Of a DNA stretch of 64,000 nucleotides, positions 27,073 to 36,048 are shown piece by piece. The stretch is from assembly GCF_018618755.1 (NCBI RefSeq), contig NZ_JACSMR010000005.1, positions 62,001 to 126,000 on the forward strand. Reading direction: 5' to 3'. The first letter of the stretch is position 1. Each line of letters begins with the position of its first letter. Both the position numbers and the translations under genes were made by a program. The notes under the pieces are model-generated. The model was not told where the DNA came from and did not search any database. It worked only from the letters and a program-made list of their open reading frames with translations. Origin of the DNA: Exiguobacterium sp. s193. GTDB lineage: Bacteria; Bacillota; Bacilli; Exiguobacteriales; Exiguobacteriaceae.

Positions 27073-28145
27073 TATTTATCGGCTCCTTTCAGTTTTTTAG
27101 ATTCTGACTTTTTGAGCGTCAGCTTTTCGATGACGAGACGAATCGCATAACCGGAAGCGACGAAGATGATGATGAACGCAATGATGATCTTAATCAATTC
27201 TGGTGGAATACCAATCTGTTGCATCGACAACCCACCGATGTTAAGACCCGCGAATAATAAGGCTGCAAGGACGACACCAATCGGATTATTCGCCCCGAGA
27301 AGTGCGACGGCGATTCCGTCAAATCCAACGCCCGTAAAGGACGCATTCAACGTCATGTTTTGGAACGTCCCGAGACCTTCCATCGCACCGGCTAGCCCTG
27401 CGAACACACCGGAAATGACGAATGACAGGACGATATTTTTATTGACGCCCATACCCGCATATTCTGCTGCACTTTTATTAAAACCGACGGCACGTAACTC
27501 ATATCCGAGCGTCGTTTTCCAAAGAATGAACCAGAAGACGAGTGCTGCGATGACGGCGATGAAAATCCCGTTATGAAGACGCGAGAAATCCGTCAGTTCT
27601 TGCAAGAACGGTGATGCTAATGACGCCGTCTCTTTGACCGAGTCCGTCCGTTCATTTTTGATGCCGATGACGTGACGTAAAATATCATTTGTCACATACA
27701 ACGCGATATAGTTCATCATGATTGACGTGATGACTTCATGGACATGAAAACGGGCTTTTAAAATACCTGGAATCGCTGCCCAAAGCGCACCTGCTAAACC
27801 TGCTCCGATGAGAGCAAGTGGTAAGTGAATCGCTGTTGGTAAATCAAAGGCAATCCCGATCCAGACCGCAACCATCCAGCCGACTAAGACTTGACCTTCA
27901 ACACCGATGTTGAATAATCCTGTCCGGAAGGCGAAGGCGACAGCAAGACCTGCAAAAATCAATGGGGCTGCGGCACGCAATGTTTCCCCGATGCTATACG
28001 GCTCACCAAAGATCCCGTAAAACAACTGATCGAATCCAGCGATTGGATCGTATCCACCGACTAACATGACGATGGCACCAACCACCATTCCGAGGATGAT
28101 CGATAAAATTGGAATTAAAATCCCATAAAAACGTTCTAGTTTCAT
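27072..28145 (-). CDS. nupP: Nucleoside ABC transporter permease NupP
   Basis: 357 residues, about ten membrane helices with a longer soluble loop (about 165-195). RTGLFNIGVEGQVLVGWM and FDGIAVALLGANNPIGVVLAALLF mark the same family as NupQ; the two halves differ in length as in B. subtilis. The C-terminus is basic (KKSESKKLKG). It overlaps nupO by four bases. Confidence 0.93.
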   Translation of the reverse strand: MKLERFYGILIPILSIILGMVVGAIVMLVGGYDPIAGFDQLFYGIFGEPYSIGETLRAAAPLIFAGLAVAFAFRTGLFNIGVEGQVLVGWMVAVWIGIAFDLPTAIHLPLALIGAGLAGALWAAIPGILKARFHVHEVITSIMMNYIALYVTNDILRHVIGIKNERTDSVKETASLASPFLQELTDFSRLHNGIFIAVIAALVFWFILWKTTLGYELRAVGFNKSAAEYAGMGVNKNIVLSFVISGVFAGLAGAMEGLGTFQNMTLNASFTGVGFDGIAVALLGANNPIGVVLAALLFAGLNIGGLSMQQIGIPPELIKIIIAFIIIFVASGYAIRLVIEKLTLKKSESKKLKGADK

Positions 28146-29671
28146 GAACGACCTACCTCCTCTTTCTTACCGCCAGCCATCAGGAAGCCGAGTTCAATCT
28201 CATTCGTTTCCTTAGGATCGAGAAAGGCTACTGTCCGTCCTTCATATAGAACAGCGATGCGGTCTGATACTTGTAATATTTCTTCGAGTTCGAACGAAAT
28301 CAAGAGAACAGCGCGTCCTTTTTCCCGTTCAAGCACCAATTGCTCATGAATGAATTCAATTGCACCGACATCGAGTCCACGGGTCGGTTGTGCTGCAATC
28401 AAGAGGTCAGGCGAACGATCGACTTCTCGGGCAATGATCGCTTTTTGCTGGTTTCCGCCAGATAGGGCGCGGGCAAACGTCTCTGGGCTTGGAGTTCGGA
28501 CGTCGAACTTCTCGATTAACGTTTTGGCTTTTTCCATGACTTGATTATAGTTCATGATGCCTGCTTTAGAATACGGTTTTTGATAGTACGTTTGTAAGAC
28601 CATGTTATGACCAATCGAATAATCCAGTACAAGTCCGTGCTTATGACGGTCTTGAGGGATGTGTCCGACACCTGATTCTGTCACTTTCCGTGGCTTCAAG
28701 TTTTTGATTGATTTATTATTTAGGAAAATTTCGCCACTTTCAGCTTTTCGAAGTCCTGTGATGGCTTCAATCAATTCTGTTTGACCATTTCCATCAATCC
28801 CCGCGATTCCAACGATTTCTCCAGCACGGACGTCTAAGTTCAGACCATCGACTGCCTTGATACCTCGTCCATCTTTAACGACAAGATTTTTAATGTCGAG
28901 AACGAGTTCTTGTGGATTTGCCTTGGAATACTCCGCATCAAAGTTTACTTCACGGCCAACCATCATTTCCGCAAGTCTCGATTGTGTCATCGTTTCGTCG
29001 ATGTCAACTGTACCGATGTATTTACCGCGACGAATCGTCGTACAACGATCTGCTACTTCCATGATTTCTTTCAATTTATGTGTGATCAAGATGATCGACT
29101 TACCTTCAGCAATCAATCGATTCATGATTTGAATCAATTCCTTGATTTCTTGAGGTGTCAATACAGCAGACGGTTCATCAAAAATCAGAATGTCAGCGCC
29201 ACGATACAACGTCTTTAAAATTTCAACACGTTGTTGCATCCCTACTGAAATGTCTTCGATTTTTGCATCCGGATCTACTGCGAGACCATATTGTTCTGAA
29301 ATTTGGCGTACTTTCTCCCGGGCAGCTGCACGGTCGATTTTAAGACCAGATTTCGGTTCGGCACCTAAAATGATGTTTTCCGTGACGGTGAAATTTTGAA
29401 CGAGCATGAAGTGTTGATGCACCATGCCGATTCCAAGATCATTCGCGACGTTCGGACTCGTAATATTGACTTTTTCACCACGCACACGAATTTCTCCAGC
29501 CTCAGGCTGATACAAACCAAATAAGACGTTCATCAGCGTCGATTTTCCGGCACCGTTTTCACCAAGTAAAGCGTGAATCTCACCTTTCCGAAGCTGGAGC
29601 GTGATATTATCATTTGCGACGAAACTGCCAAACTCTTTTCGTATGTTTAGCATCTCAATGACGTATTCCAA
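28142..29671 (-). CDS. nupO: Nucleoside ABC transporter ATP-binding protein NupO
   Basis: 509 residues, two fused ABC domains. The first has Walker A GENGAGKST (about 37-45), signature SVGMQQRVEILK and Walker B ILIFDEPS. The second has a loose Walker A (GIDGNGQTE, about 293) and signature ALSGGNQQKAIIARE with Walker B LLIAAQPTRGLD, in which the glutamate is replaced by glutamine. This degenerate second site is usual in sugar and nucleoside importers of this class. Powers the permeases NupP and NupQ. Confidence 0.95.
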   Translation of the reverse strand: MEYVIEMLNIRKEFGSFVANDNITLQLRKGEIHALLGENGAGKSTLMNVLFGLYQPEAGEIRVRGEKVNITSPNVANDLGIGMVHQHFMLVQNFTVTENIILGAEPKSGLKIDRAAAREKVRQISEQYGLAVDPDAKIEDISVGMQQRVEILKTLYRGADILIFDEPSAVLTPQEIKELIQIMNRLIAEGKSIILITHKLKEIMEVADRCTTIRRGKYIGTVDIDETMTQSRLAEMMVGREVNFDAEYSKANPQELVLDIKNLVVKDGRGIKAVDGLNLDVRAGEIVGIAGIDGNGQTELIEAITGLRKAESGEIFLNNKSIKNLKPRKVTESGVGHIPQDRHKHGLVLDYSIGHNMVLQTYYQKPYSKAGIMNYNQVMEKAKTLIEKFDVRTPSPETFARALSGGNQQKAIIAREVDRSPDLLIAAQPTRGLDVGAIEFIHEQLVLEREKGRAVLLISFELEEILQVSDRIAVLYEGRTVAFLDPKETNEIELGFLMAGGKKEEVGRS

Positions 29672-29736
29672 GAAAATCCACTCCCATGTTTAGTTTAAAA
29701 GGGGAGGCCGCAATGCTAGCGACCCCCGCTTCCATT

Positions 29737-30807
29737 TTATTTAAGTGATGCTTCGTACTCTTTATACTCATCGTCAGTTGCTGGAACTGTGATTTTTCCA
29801 TCGATGATTTGTTTTTTGTAGTCTTCGACTTTTGTCAAGACGTCTTTCGCAACATTGTCTTGTGAAGGAGCGATATCAACGCCGCCGTCTTTAAGACCGA
29901 ACTCAACAACTTTACCTGCTGGGAAGTTGCCGTCTTTCGTATCTTTCGCAACTTGTTCAACGGCTGTATCAACACGTTTGACCATTGAAGTCAATGTCAC
30001 GTTTTCCGGCATACCTTCTTCGACTTGGTCACGGTCAACACCGATGACCCAAACATCTTCACCGTTTTTCTTACGGTTTTTAGCTTCTGTAAAGACACCT
30101 TGGCCTGTACCACCAGCAGCGTGATAGATCACGTCAACTTTTTTACCGTACATTCCTGAAGCAATTGCTTGTCCTTTTTCAGCAGCGTTGAAATCTTCTG
30201 CATATTGAACTTCGACTTTTGCATCTGGGTTAACAGCCATGACGCCTGCTTTAAATCCGCTTTCAAACTTTTTGATCAAGTCTGAGTTAACGCCACCAAC
30301 GAATCCAACTTTATCCGTTTTTGTTGTAAGACCAGCAACGACACCAACGAGGAATGATCCTTCGTTTTCTTTAAAGACGATTGACGCGACGTTTGGTTTA
30401 TCAACAACCATGTCGACGAGGGCAAAGTTTTTGTCTTTGAACTGATCCGCTACCTTACCGATATCTTCCGCCATCAAGAACCCGATACCGAGAATCAAGT
30501 CGTATTTAGCACGTGCTAATTGCTGTAAGTTCGGTTGATAATCCGATTGTTTTGCTGATTGAAGGTATTTGTATCCTGTTCCTTCTTTCAAATCGTTGTC
30601 CTTACCGAACTTTTGAATCCCTTCCCATGCAGATTGGTTGAATGACTTATCATCAACACCGCCTGTATCTGTGACCATACCTACTTTGAAGCCGTCTTTT
30701 TCGCTGCTTCCTGAATCTTTAGAATCATCGTTGCTACCACATGCTGCGAGTACCGAGCTCATTGCTAAACCTGTTGCTGCTAATGCGAGAAGTGACTTCT
30801 TTTTCAT
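29737..30807 (-). CDS. nupN: Nucleoside-binding lipoprotein, BMP family (NupN)
   Basis: 356 residues from the ATG at 30807 ([10 protein letters not shown]). Lipoprotein signal with Cys23 in LAAC; the mature N-terminus is serine/aspartate rich. Bmp-family blocks [29 protein letters not shown] and [17 protein letters not shown]. It is the substrate-binding part of the NupOPQ importer and lies 65 bases upstream of nupO. The protein is a close paralogue of the one encoded at 32602-33624. AAGGGG lies 11 bases before the ATG. A cre-like site is about 92 bases upstream. Confidence 0.94.
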   Translation of the reverse strand: MKKKSLLALAATGLAMSSVLAACGSNDDSKDSGSSEKDGFKVGMVTDTGGVDDKSFNQSAWEGIQKFGKDNDLKEGTGYKYLQSAKQSDYQPNLQQLARAKYDLILGIGFLMAEDIGKVADQFKDKNFALVDMVVDKPNVASIVFKENEGSFLVGVVAGLTTKTDKVGFVGGVNSDLIKKFESGFKAGVMAVNPDAKVEVQYAEDFNAAEKGQAIASGMYGKKVDVIYHAAGGTGQGVFTEAKNRKKNGEDVWVIGVDRDQVEEGMPENVTLTSMVKRVDTAVEQVAKDTKDGNFPAGKVVEFGLKDGGVDIAPSQDNVAKDVLTKVEDYKKQIIDGKITVPATDDEYKEYEASLK

Positions 30808-30898
30808 CTGAAATAATCCCCTTTCGAATATGGTCATACAAAGTTCCTGACTACGTCAAGCACCTGAGGCTGGTGATGAGGAGCGTTACGTAGGTTAG

Positions 30899-30912
30899 CG
30901 GAAGCGCTTTCA
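30899..30912 (-). promoter_or_regulatory. cre-like site upstream of nupN
   Basis: Minus-strand TGAAAGCGCTTCCG, 12 of 14 matches to the cre consensus with a perfect AAGCGCTT core, between gntR and nupN. Confidence 0.35.
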
Positions 30913-30934
30913 GTAAAACTCCTAAAACAATCGA

Positions 30935-31654
30935 TTATACACGTTTACGGATGACGTGGAAATCAAACTTATCCGCACGGAAATAGTTCGCTGAATAAAG
31001 AACGGATCGGTCGAGCTCATCGTAATGCGTCTGCCGCAATGCGAGCAAGGGTTGGTCCGTATGTAATTGTTCAGCGATTTTCGGATCGATTCGAGGTTCG
31101 ATATGCGTGACCGCATGTGTGACTCGACGACCTAATTCTTTTTCTAGTGCGTCAAACAGTGACGTCGACGACGTAAACTGCTCTTCATTTTTAATATAAT
31201 GGCTTGGAATCTTATCGACGCAATAGACAACAGGAACATCTCCCGCGAGTCGGATTCGTTCGATTCGATAAACCAGTTCATCCGGACCAAGTTGAAAACG
31301 TTCTCGGTCACGTTCCGTCGGTTGAACCATTTCTGACGACAACACTTCTGATGTCGGAATCATACCAGCGCGCGCAATCATCTCCGTCACACTATACAAT
31401 TCTTCAATCCCTGAAGTGAATGGTGGTCTTGCATTGATAAACGTACCGACACCGTGCTTACGGATGACGATGTTCTCATCTTCAAGAATTCGTAAAGCCT
31501 CTCGAAGAGTCGCTCGACTAACGCCAAGTTGCTTTGAAAGTTCAAACTCTGAAGGTAGTTTCTCGCCTTCCTTGTAAACGCCGTCATCGATGTCGGACTT
31601 GATTTTTTCAATCACTCGTAAATAAAGCAAACGATGATCTAATTTAATCGACAT
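30935..31654 (-). CDS. GntR/HutC-family transcriptional regulator
   Basis: 239 residues from ATG 31654 (MSIKLDH), with TGGAG eight bases upstream; the longer frame to 31756 covers the promoter. N-terminal GntR winged helix (8-75): GEKLPSEFELSKQLGVSRATLREALRILEDE. C-terminal UTRA effector domain (about 85-235) with LVYRIERIRLAGDVPVVYCVDKIP. Place downstream of ftsK/spoIIIE corresponds to ymfC in B. subtilis. Being next to nupN it probably controls the transporter genes. Matching palindromes flank its promoter and one abuts the promoter of the second lipoprotein gene. Confidence 0.9.
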   Translation of the reverse strand: MSIKLDHRLLYLRVIEKIKSDIDDGVYKEGEKLPSEFELSKQLGVSRATLREALRILEDENIVIRKHGVGTFINARPPFTSGIEELYSVTEMIARAGMIPTSEVLSSEMVQPTERDRERFQLGPDELVYRIERIRLAGDVPVVYCVDKIPSHYIKNEEQFTSSTSLFDALEKELGRRVTHAVTHIEPRIDPKIAEQLHTDQPLLALRQTHYDELDRSVLYSANYFRADKFDFHVIRKRV

Positions 31655-31691
31655 GACGCATCTCCATCCTCTATCTAGTTGTAACCAGTGC

Positions 31692-31703
31692 TCAGACTTC
31701 TGA
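31692..31703. promoter_or_regulatory. Candidate GntR operator, downstream site
   Basis: TCAGACTTCTGA, five-base arms TCAGA/TCTGA. It lies about 20 bases after the expected transcription start of gntR. Confidence 0.45.
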
Positions 31704-31727
31704 CGTATGAGAACTCCAGCCAAGATA

Positions 31728-31756
31728 AGTATATGACGTCGAACACAATCCTGCAA
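31728..31756 (-). promoter_or_regulatory. Promoter of gntR
   Basis: TTGCAG (31756-31751), 17-base spacer, TATACT (31733-31728), about 75 bases before the start codon. Confidence 0.65.
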
Positions 31757-31773
31757 TCATTTTGTAACAGGTT

Positions 31774-31788
31774 AGAAGTCTGACTTCT
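31774..31788. promoter_or_regulatory. Candidate GntR operator, upstream site
   Basis: Perfect 15-base palindrome AGAAGTC-T-GACTTCT, 18 bases upstream of the -35. Its minus strand contains the same TCAGACTTCT core as the site at 31692. Confidence 0.45.
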
Positions 31789-31837
31789 GGCGCTTTTGTA
31801 ACCCTTTTCATATCGCAACTTCTTTTGGAATAAAATA

Positions 31838-32258
31838 GGACATTCTACCTAAGAATGTCCTTAGCTTGTAGACAAACTCTTATGAATCGTGAACATGCGA
31901 TAACGAGAGACAATCCGGTCGCGCTTCCCTGTCTCGCCTCGTCTTCAAAGCGGCATCAGTCTCGCCGCTACAGCAAAGCTGCAGGGTCGCGACCGATTGC
32001 TTTTCGCTTCAAAAGCGATTCGAGACGGAGTGCGCTCTAAACCGTCTGCATGACTGGATTTTCGTCATGGTATTCCCTAAAAAGCGTCGCGTTTCGTTGA
32101 CTCCTGCGGGGAAAAGTGCGTTTTTAACGCACGTTCAGAGGCAGGCAAGACCCTGCTTCTTGTCCGTTAGGATCAAGGAGCAACGGCTTGCGCCTCGCCC
32201 GAGGAAAGCAACGAAAAAAGACGCTTGTTTTCCCGATAGCACGTTGTCTACAGTCCGA
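31838..32258. repeat. Structured intergenic repeat, unit 1 (with 120-base insertion)
   Basis: 421 bases. Opens with the 23-base palindrome GGACATTCT-acctA-AGAATGTCC (31838-31860), then TGTAGACAA (31867-31875), matched by TTGTCTACA at 32244-32252 as terminal inverted repeats. The 145-base core 32082-32226 is closed by AAGCGTC/GACGCTT and holds perfect or near-perfect hairpins (GTGCGTT/AACGCAC, GCAGG/CCTGC, CCGTT/AACGG). Compared with unit 2 it contains an extra ~120 bases at about 31909-32030. No convincing reading frame. General features recall hairpin-forming intergenic repeats common in Bacillaceae genomes. Confidence 0.85.
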
Positions 32259-32562
32259 GGACATTCTACCTAAGAATGTCCTTAGCATGTAGACAAACTC
32301 TTATGAAGCATGAACAGGCGATAACGAGACGAATTGCGCCCTAAACCGTCTGCCTGCCCGGCTTTCCCTCACGGTATTATCTAAAAAGCGTCGCGTTTCG
32401 TTGACTCCTACGGGGAAAAGTGCGTTTTTAACGCACGTTTAGAGGCAGGCAAGACCCTGCTTCTTGTCCGTTAGGATCAAGGAGCAACGGCTTGCGCCTC
32501 GCCCGAGGAAAGCAACGAAAAAAGACGCTTGTTTTCCCGATAGCACGTTGTCTACAGTCCGA
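32259..32562. repeat. Structured intergenic repeat, unit 2
   Basis: 304 bases, a second copy directly abutting unit 1. Same opening palindrome (32259-32281), same terminal repeats TGTAGACAA (32288-32296) and TTGTCTACA (32548-32556), and a 145-base core (32386-32530) that differs from that of unit 1 by only two bases counted by eye. The 950-base interval 31655-32601 has no gene; apart from the gntR control region it is filled by these units. Confidence 0.85.
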
Positions 32563-32585
32563 GGACATTCTATCTAAGAATGTCC
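32563..32585. repeat. Third copy of the 23-base boundary palindrome
   Basis: GGACATTCT-atctA-AGAATGTCC closes the repeat array, 16 bases from the stop codon of the BMP lipoprotein gene. One base differs from the other two copies, in the loop. No T run follows, so it is not a normal terminator. Confidence 0.85.
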
Positions 32586-32601
32586 GATCGTCTTGGATTG
32601 C

Positions 32602-33624
32602 TTATTTTTCAGGTACTGCTGTTTTACCAGAGATGACTTCTTCTTTTGCCTGTTCTAACATATCAAGCGTTTTTTTCGAGATTTTTTTAGACTCGACGAG
32701 ATCGACACCTTGTTCTTTTAAGCCGTATTGAACAGTCTCTCCACCTTTAAGGTTGCCTGCTTTCGCTTCGTTCGCTGTATCTTTCACTGCGAGATCGACA
32801 CGCTTGATGACGGATGTCAACGTAACGTCTTCCGGCATGCCTTCTTCTTGTTGGTCACGGTCGACACCGATGACCGCAACTTCTTCCCCGTTCTTTTTGC
32901 GGTTCTTCGCTTCTGTGAAGACACCGTTCCCTGTCCCACCAGCTGCTGGGAAGATGATGTCTGCGCCTTTACCGTACATACCCGCTGCAATCGCCTGTCC
33001 TTTTTCTGGCGCAGCAAAATCTTCCGCGTACTGCACGTCGATTTTGATTTTTGGATTGACGGATTTTGCGCCAGCTTCAAAGCCTGCCCGGAACCGTTCG
33101 ATCACATCCATCTTCATCCCGCCGACAAATCCGATATGATCCGTTTTCGTTTCCATCGCAGCGACGATACCTGCAAGATAGGCACCTTCGTTTTCCTTGA
33201 ACGTAATCGATGTCACGTTGTCTCCTTCGACGACATTATCAATAATCGCAAACTGCGTATCTTTAAATTGACCGGCAACCGTTTTGATGTCTTCATTAAA
33301 CGTGTTTCCGATTCCAAAGATAAGATCTTCGCCACCACGTGCAAGACGAGACAAGTTCGGTTGATAGTCTTGTTGTGATTTAGATTGGAGGTATGAGTAT
33401 CCTTCATTTTTCTTCAGGTCATTTTCTTCCCCGTATGCTTGAAGTCCTTCCCAAGCAGATTGGTTAAACGATTTATCATCAATTCCGCCTTTATCGGCAA
33501 CCATCGCAACAGAAAATTCTTCTTTTTTCCCTTTGTCGCTGTCGTTTGCTCCACCACATGCTGCCAGTCCTACTGTCGCCACTGTCATCGCTGATACAAG
33601 TACCTGTTTTTTCTTCATTGCCAT
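32602..33624 (-). CDS. Second BMP-family substrate-binding lipoprotein
   Basis: 340 residues, paralogue of NupN: lipobox LAAC with Cys23, [48 protein letters not shown] and MYGKGADIIFPAAGG. No permease or ATPase gene accompanies it, so it either shares NupOPQ or serves another transporter. Start at ATG 33624, or 33618, after GAGGAG. The first open base upstream holds a perfect cre site, and a palindrome like those at gntR abuts the promoter, so both CcpA and the GntR protein may control it. The structured repeats lie directly downstream. Confidence 0.92.
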   Translation of the reverse strand: MAMKKKQVLVSAMTVATVGLAACGGANDSDKGKKEEFSVAMVADKGGIDDKSFNQSAWEGLQAYGEENDLKKNEGYSYLQSKSQQDYQPNLSRLARGGEDLIFGIGNTFNEDIKTVAGQFKDTQFAIIDNVVEGDNVTSITFKENEGAYLAGIVAAMETKTDHIGFVGGMKMDVIERFRAGFEAGAKSVNPKIKIDVQYAEDFAAPEKGQAIAAGMYGKGADIIFPAAGGTGNGVFTEAKNRKKNGEEVAVIGVDRDQQEEGMPEDVTLTSVIKRVDLAVKDTANEAKAGNLKGGETVQYGLKEQGVDLVESKKISKKTLDMLEQAKEEVISGKTAVPEK

Positions 33625-33644
33625 CCAGCTCCTCTTCTACTTTA

Positions 33645-33658
33645 TGTGAGCGCTTTCA
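33645..33658 (-). promoter_or_regulatory. cre site (full consensus match)
   Basis: Minus-strand TGAAAGCGCTCACA fits all 14 positions of TGWAANCGNTNWCA. It lies 20 bases before the start codon, downstream of the presumed promoter, as for CcpA roadblock repression. Confidence 0.7.
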
Positions 33659-33720
33659 TTATCTATTTGTAAAAAAGCTGCTCACTTGCCTCTATACAAG
33701 GCAGTCAACTCATATGACTG

Positions 33721-33749
33721 AGTATGACAAAGTATTCAGAGAAAATCAA
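33721..33749 (-). promoter_or_regulatory. Candidate promoter of second BMP lipoprotein
   Basis: TTGATT (33749-33744), 17-base spacer, CATACT (33726-33721). Confidence 0.45.
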
Positions 33750-33760
33750 CAGACGTCTGA
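33749..33760. promoter_or_regulatory. Candidate GntR operator at the lipoprotein promoter
   Basis: ACAGACGTCTGA contains the perfect palindrome CAGACGTCTG and matches the gntR site TCAGACTTCTGA at 10 of 12 positions. It touches the -35 hexamer. Confidence 0.4.
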
Positions 33761-33819
33761 CAACTATTTTTCATGAAATCGTTCTCATTTAGACTTTTTT
33801 AATATTTTCTTACATGTAA

Positions 33820-33852
33820 AGAAAACCAACGCTCACGATGTGAACGCTGGTT
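33820..33852 (-). terminator. Rho-independent terminator after ftsK
   Basis: 13-bp stem with two G-T pairs (AACCAGCGTTCAC with GTGAGCGTTGGTT), three-base loop, then TTCTTT on the minus strand. Confidence 0.82.
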
Positions 33853-33866
33853 CCTCTGTTAATTAC

Positions 33867-36026
33867 TTAACGTCCCATGACACGGCGTGGTTTCGATCCT
33901 TCTGATGGACCGACCAATCCATTTTCCTCTAACGCATCAATCAACCGTGCCGCACGATTATATCCAATCCGGTACTTCCGTTGAATCATCGAGGTCGAAG
34001 CCGATTCCTGGGTCAAAATGAACTGGACGACTTCATCGTACAATGGATCATCGACGTCCGACTCACCTTCAGGAATATCTTTTGGAATCATCGCTTCCAC
34101 ATACTGTGCTTTTTGTTGACTGATGACATGGTTGACGACTTTTTCGACTTCCTCGTCTGACAAGAAGGCACCTTGGACTCGGACCGGTTTATTCATCCCA
34201 TTCCCAAGCAGCAGCATGTCACCGCGTCCGAGTAGCTTATCTGCCCCACTCGTATCAAGGATCGTCCGCGAATCGGTTCCGCTCGAGACACTGAACGCAA
34301 TCCGGGACGGAATGTTCGCTTTGATGACACCCGTGATGATATCGACACTCGGCCGCTGGGTTGCGATGACCATATGAATGCCGGCTGCCCGTGCCATTTG
34401 GGCAAGACGCATGATTGCATCTTCGACTTCGTTTGAAGCGACCATCATCAAGTCGGCCAACTCATCAACGATGACGACGATATACGGTAAACGCTGATGG
34501 ACTTTTTCTTCTGCATTCATCTTATCAATCAACGCGTTATATCCTTCGATATTACGGGCGCCATTTTGACTAAAGATTTCATAACGCCGCTCCATCTCGG
34601 AGACGACTTGTTTCAAAGCTTGTGCGGCTTTTTTCGGATCGGTGACGACCGGTGCGAGCAGATGCGGGATTCCATTGTAGACATTCAACTCAACCATCTT
34701 CGGATCAATCATCATCAGCCGGACTTCATCCGGGCGGGCCCGCATCAATATCGAGACGATCATCCCGTTGATACACACGGATTTCCCTGAACCCGTCGAC
34801 CCAGCGACGAGCACATGGGGCATCTTATTTAGTTTTGCTGTCACCGTCTCACCTGAGATACTCCGTCCGAGGGCGACGAGTAAGCGGTCGGAATCGGCTT
34901 GGACACTTTCTGCCCCGAGAACTTCACGTAGCGATACCATCGCCACTTCACGGTTTGGTACCTCGATCCCGACAGCCGCCTTCCCGGGAATCGGTGCTTC
35001 AATCCGAATATCTTTTGCGGCGAGCGCAAGTGCTAAATCGTCAGCAAGTCCCGTGATCCGGCTGAGTTTAATCCCTTGATGGGGTTCGATTTCGTACTTC
35101 GTCACACTCGGCCCTAAATGAATTTTTAAGACTTTTGCCCCGATTCCGAACGACTTCAATGTCGCAATCAATTTTGTGGCGTTATCTTTCAATCGTTTAT
35201 TCTCACCGGACAAGTCTTTAGCTGTCGGTTCCATCAACAAGTCAAGCGACGGCAATTGATACCCATCTGGTGTCTCTGTCATCGTCAAAGGACCTTGCAA
35301 CTCTTTTGCCTGTGGTTCGACATGATCAGCAAAACCAATGATCGGGACATCCTGAATGCTTTCCGTCGGATCTTCCGGTTCCATGTCCGGTACGGGTGGA
35401 CTGACAGCTTCCGTCTTAAGCGTAGCAGGTTTAGCTTGTCGCTCAAGTCGCTTCCGTTCTTGTTTTTCCTTCACTGGTCGCTCCCGTTGCTCTCGGACAC
35501 GGCGTTCCCGGTTACGAAACGCCTCGTACCGTTCGAGCAGCCCTTGACCAAGTTCACGGAAGAACAAGGGCTCCAGTAAATGAATACTTGTCACAATCAA
35601 GAACAATCCAATCAAAAAGGCCCCGAAACTCGAAATGTAATAAGCGGAACCTTGATACAACCAGCCGTTCAGTGCACCTCTCGGCTCACCAATCAACAAA
35701 TCGAGCCAAATCAAAAGACCGAATACGAGCAACGTGATCGCCCATTTTTTCGTACCTTCAAGCTGGGATAACAACACGAGCATTAGTCCACCGAGTAGAC
35801 CGTACAGTAATGAACCAAATTGACCGACAACAGCTGCTGCTTGTTCTGCTAACATTTCGCCAACCCGACCAAATTCTCCTAACGCAAGAAGGTACGCCAA
35901 TAATAATGACACGGCTAAGATACCGGCATATGTACGATATGGAAGGGGGCGTCGTTGTTTTTTTGCGGGTGGACGTTTTCGTGCCGTCGGTTGTTTTCGG
36001 ACTGGTTTCTTTTTCGTCGTCGCCAT
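33867..36026 (-). CDS. ftsK: DNA translocase FtsK/SpoIIIE
   Basis: Pumps chromosomal DNA through the closing division septum. 719 residues from ATG 36026, with GGAGGTG upstream; the longer frame to 36095 is out of the binding-site context. A basic N-terminus ([16 protein letters not shown]), four membrane helices (about 32-50, 63-90, 96-113, 128-152), a charged linker with an [19 protein letters not shown] stretch, an alpha/beta ATPase motor with Walker A GSTGSGKS (409-416) and [12 protein letters not shown], and a C-terminal winged-helix gamma domain (about 650-710; [19 protein letters not shown]). Syntenic with B. subtilis spoIIIE, kept although spore genes nearby are lost, so its role is presumably vegetative. 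Confidence 0.95.
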   Translation of the reverse strand: MATTKKKPVRKQPTARKRPPAKKQRRPLPYRTYAGILAVSLLLAYLLALGEFGRVGEMLAEQAAAVVGQFGSLLYGLLGGLMLVLLSQLEGTKKWAITLLVFGLLIWLDLLIGEPRGALNGWLYQGSAYYISSFGAFLIGLFLIVTSIHLLEPLFFRELGQGLLERYEAFRNRERRVREQRERPVKEKQERKRLERQAKPATLKTEAVSPPVPDMEPEDPTESIQDVPIIGFADHVEPQAKELQGPLTMTETPDGYQLPSLDLLMEPTAKDLSGENKRLKDNATKLIATLKSFGIGAKVLKIHLGPSVTKYEIEPHQGIKLSRITGLADDLALALAAKDIRIEAPIPGKAAVGIEVPNREVAMVSLREVLGAESVQADSDRLLVALGRSISGETVTAKLNKMPHVLVAGSTGSGKSVCINGMIVSILMRARPDEVRLMMIDPKMVELNVYNGIPHLLAPVVTDPKKAAQALKQVVSEMERRYEIFSQNGARNIEGYNALIDKMNAEEKVHQRLPYIVVIVDELADLMMVASNEVEDAIMRLAQMARAAGIHMVIATQRPSVDIITGVIKANIPSRIAFSVSSGTDSRTILDTSGADKLLGRGDMLLLGNGMNKPVRVQGAFLSDEEVEKVVNHVISQQKAQYVEAMIPKDIPEGESDVDDPLYDEVVQFILTQESASTSMIQRKYRIGYNRAARLIDALEENGLVGPSEGSKPRRVMGR

Positions 36027-36048
36027 GTTTGATACACCTCCTCCTATT

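Noticed and set aside
28142-29671. Second ABC site of NupO as a disabling mutation
   Set aside because: Loose Walker A and altered Walker B in the second domain are usual for this transporter class.
31838-32585. CRISPR array suggested by three evenly placed palindromes
   Set aside because: Only three palindromes about 300-420 bases apart; the material between is itself repeated rather than unique spacers, and no cas genes are near.
32563-32585. Boundary palindrome as terminator of the BMP lipoprotein gene
   Set aside because: Symmetrical nine-bp arms but no T run on either side; better explained as a repeat boundary.
31855-32731. Short reading frames on the plus strand within the repeats (60-79 codons)
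   Set aside because: They run through palindromes, have no ribosome binding sites, and repeat in both units as a by-product of the sequence; composition is not protein-like.
32728-33378. 216-codon plus-strand frame opposite the BMP gene
   Set aside because: Antisense shadow, Cys/Phe/Arg-rich, no start signal; the minus-strand lipoprotein is unequivocal.
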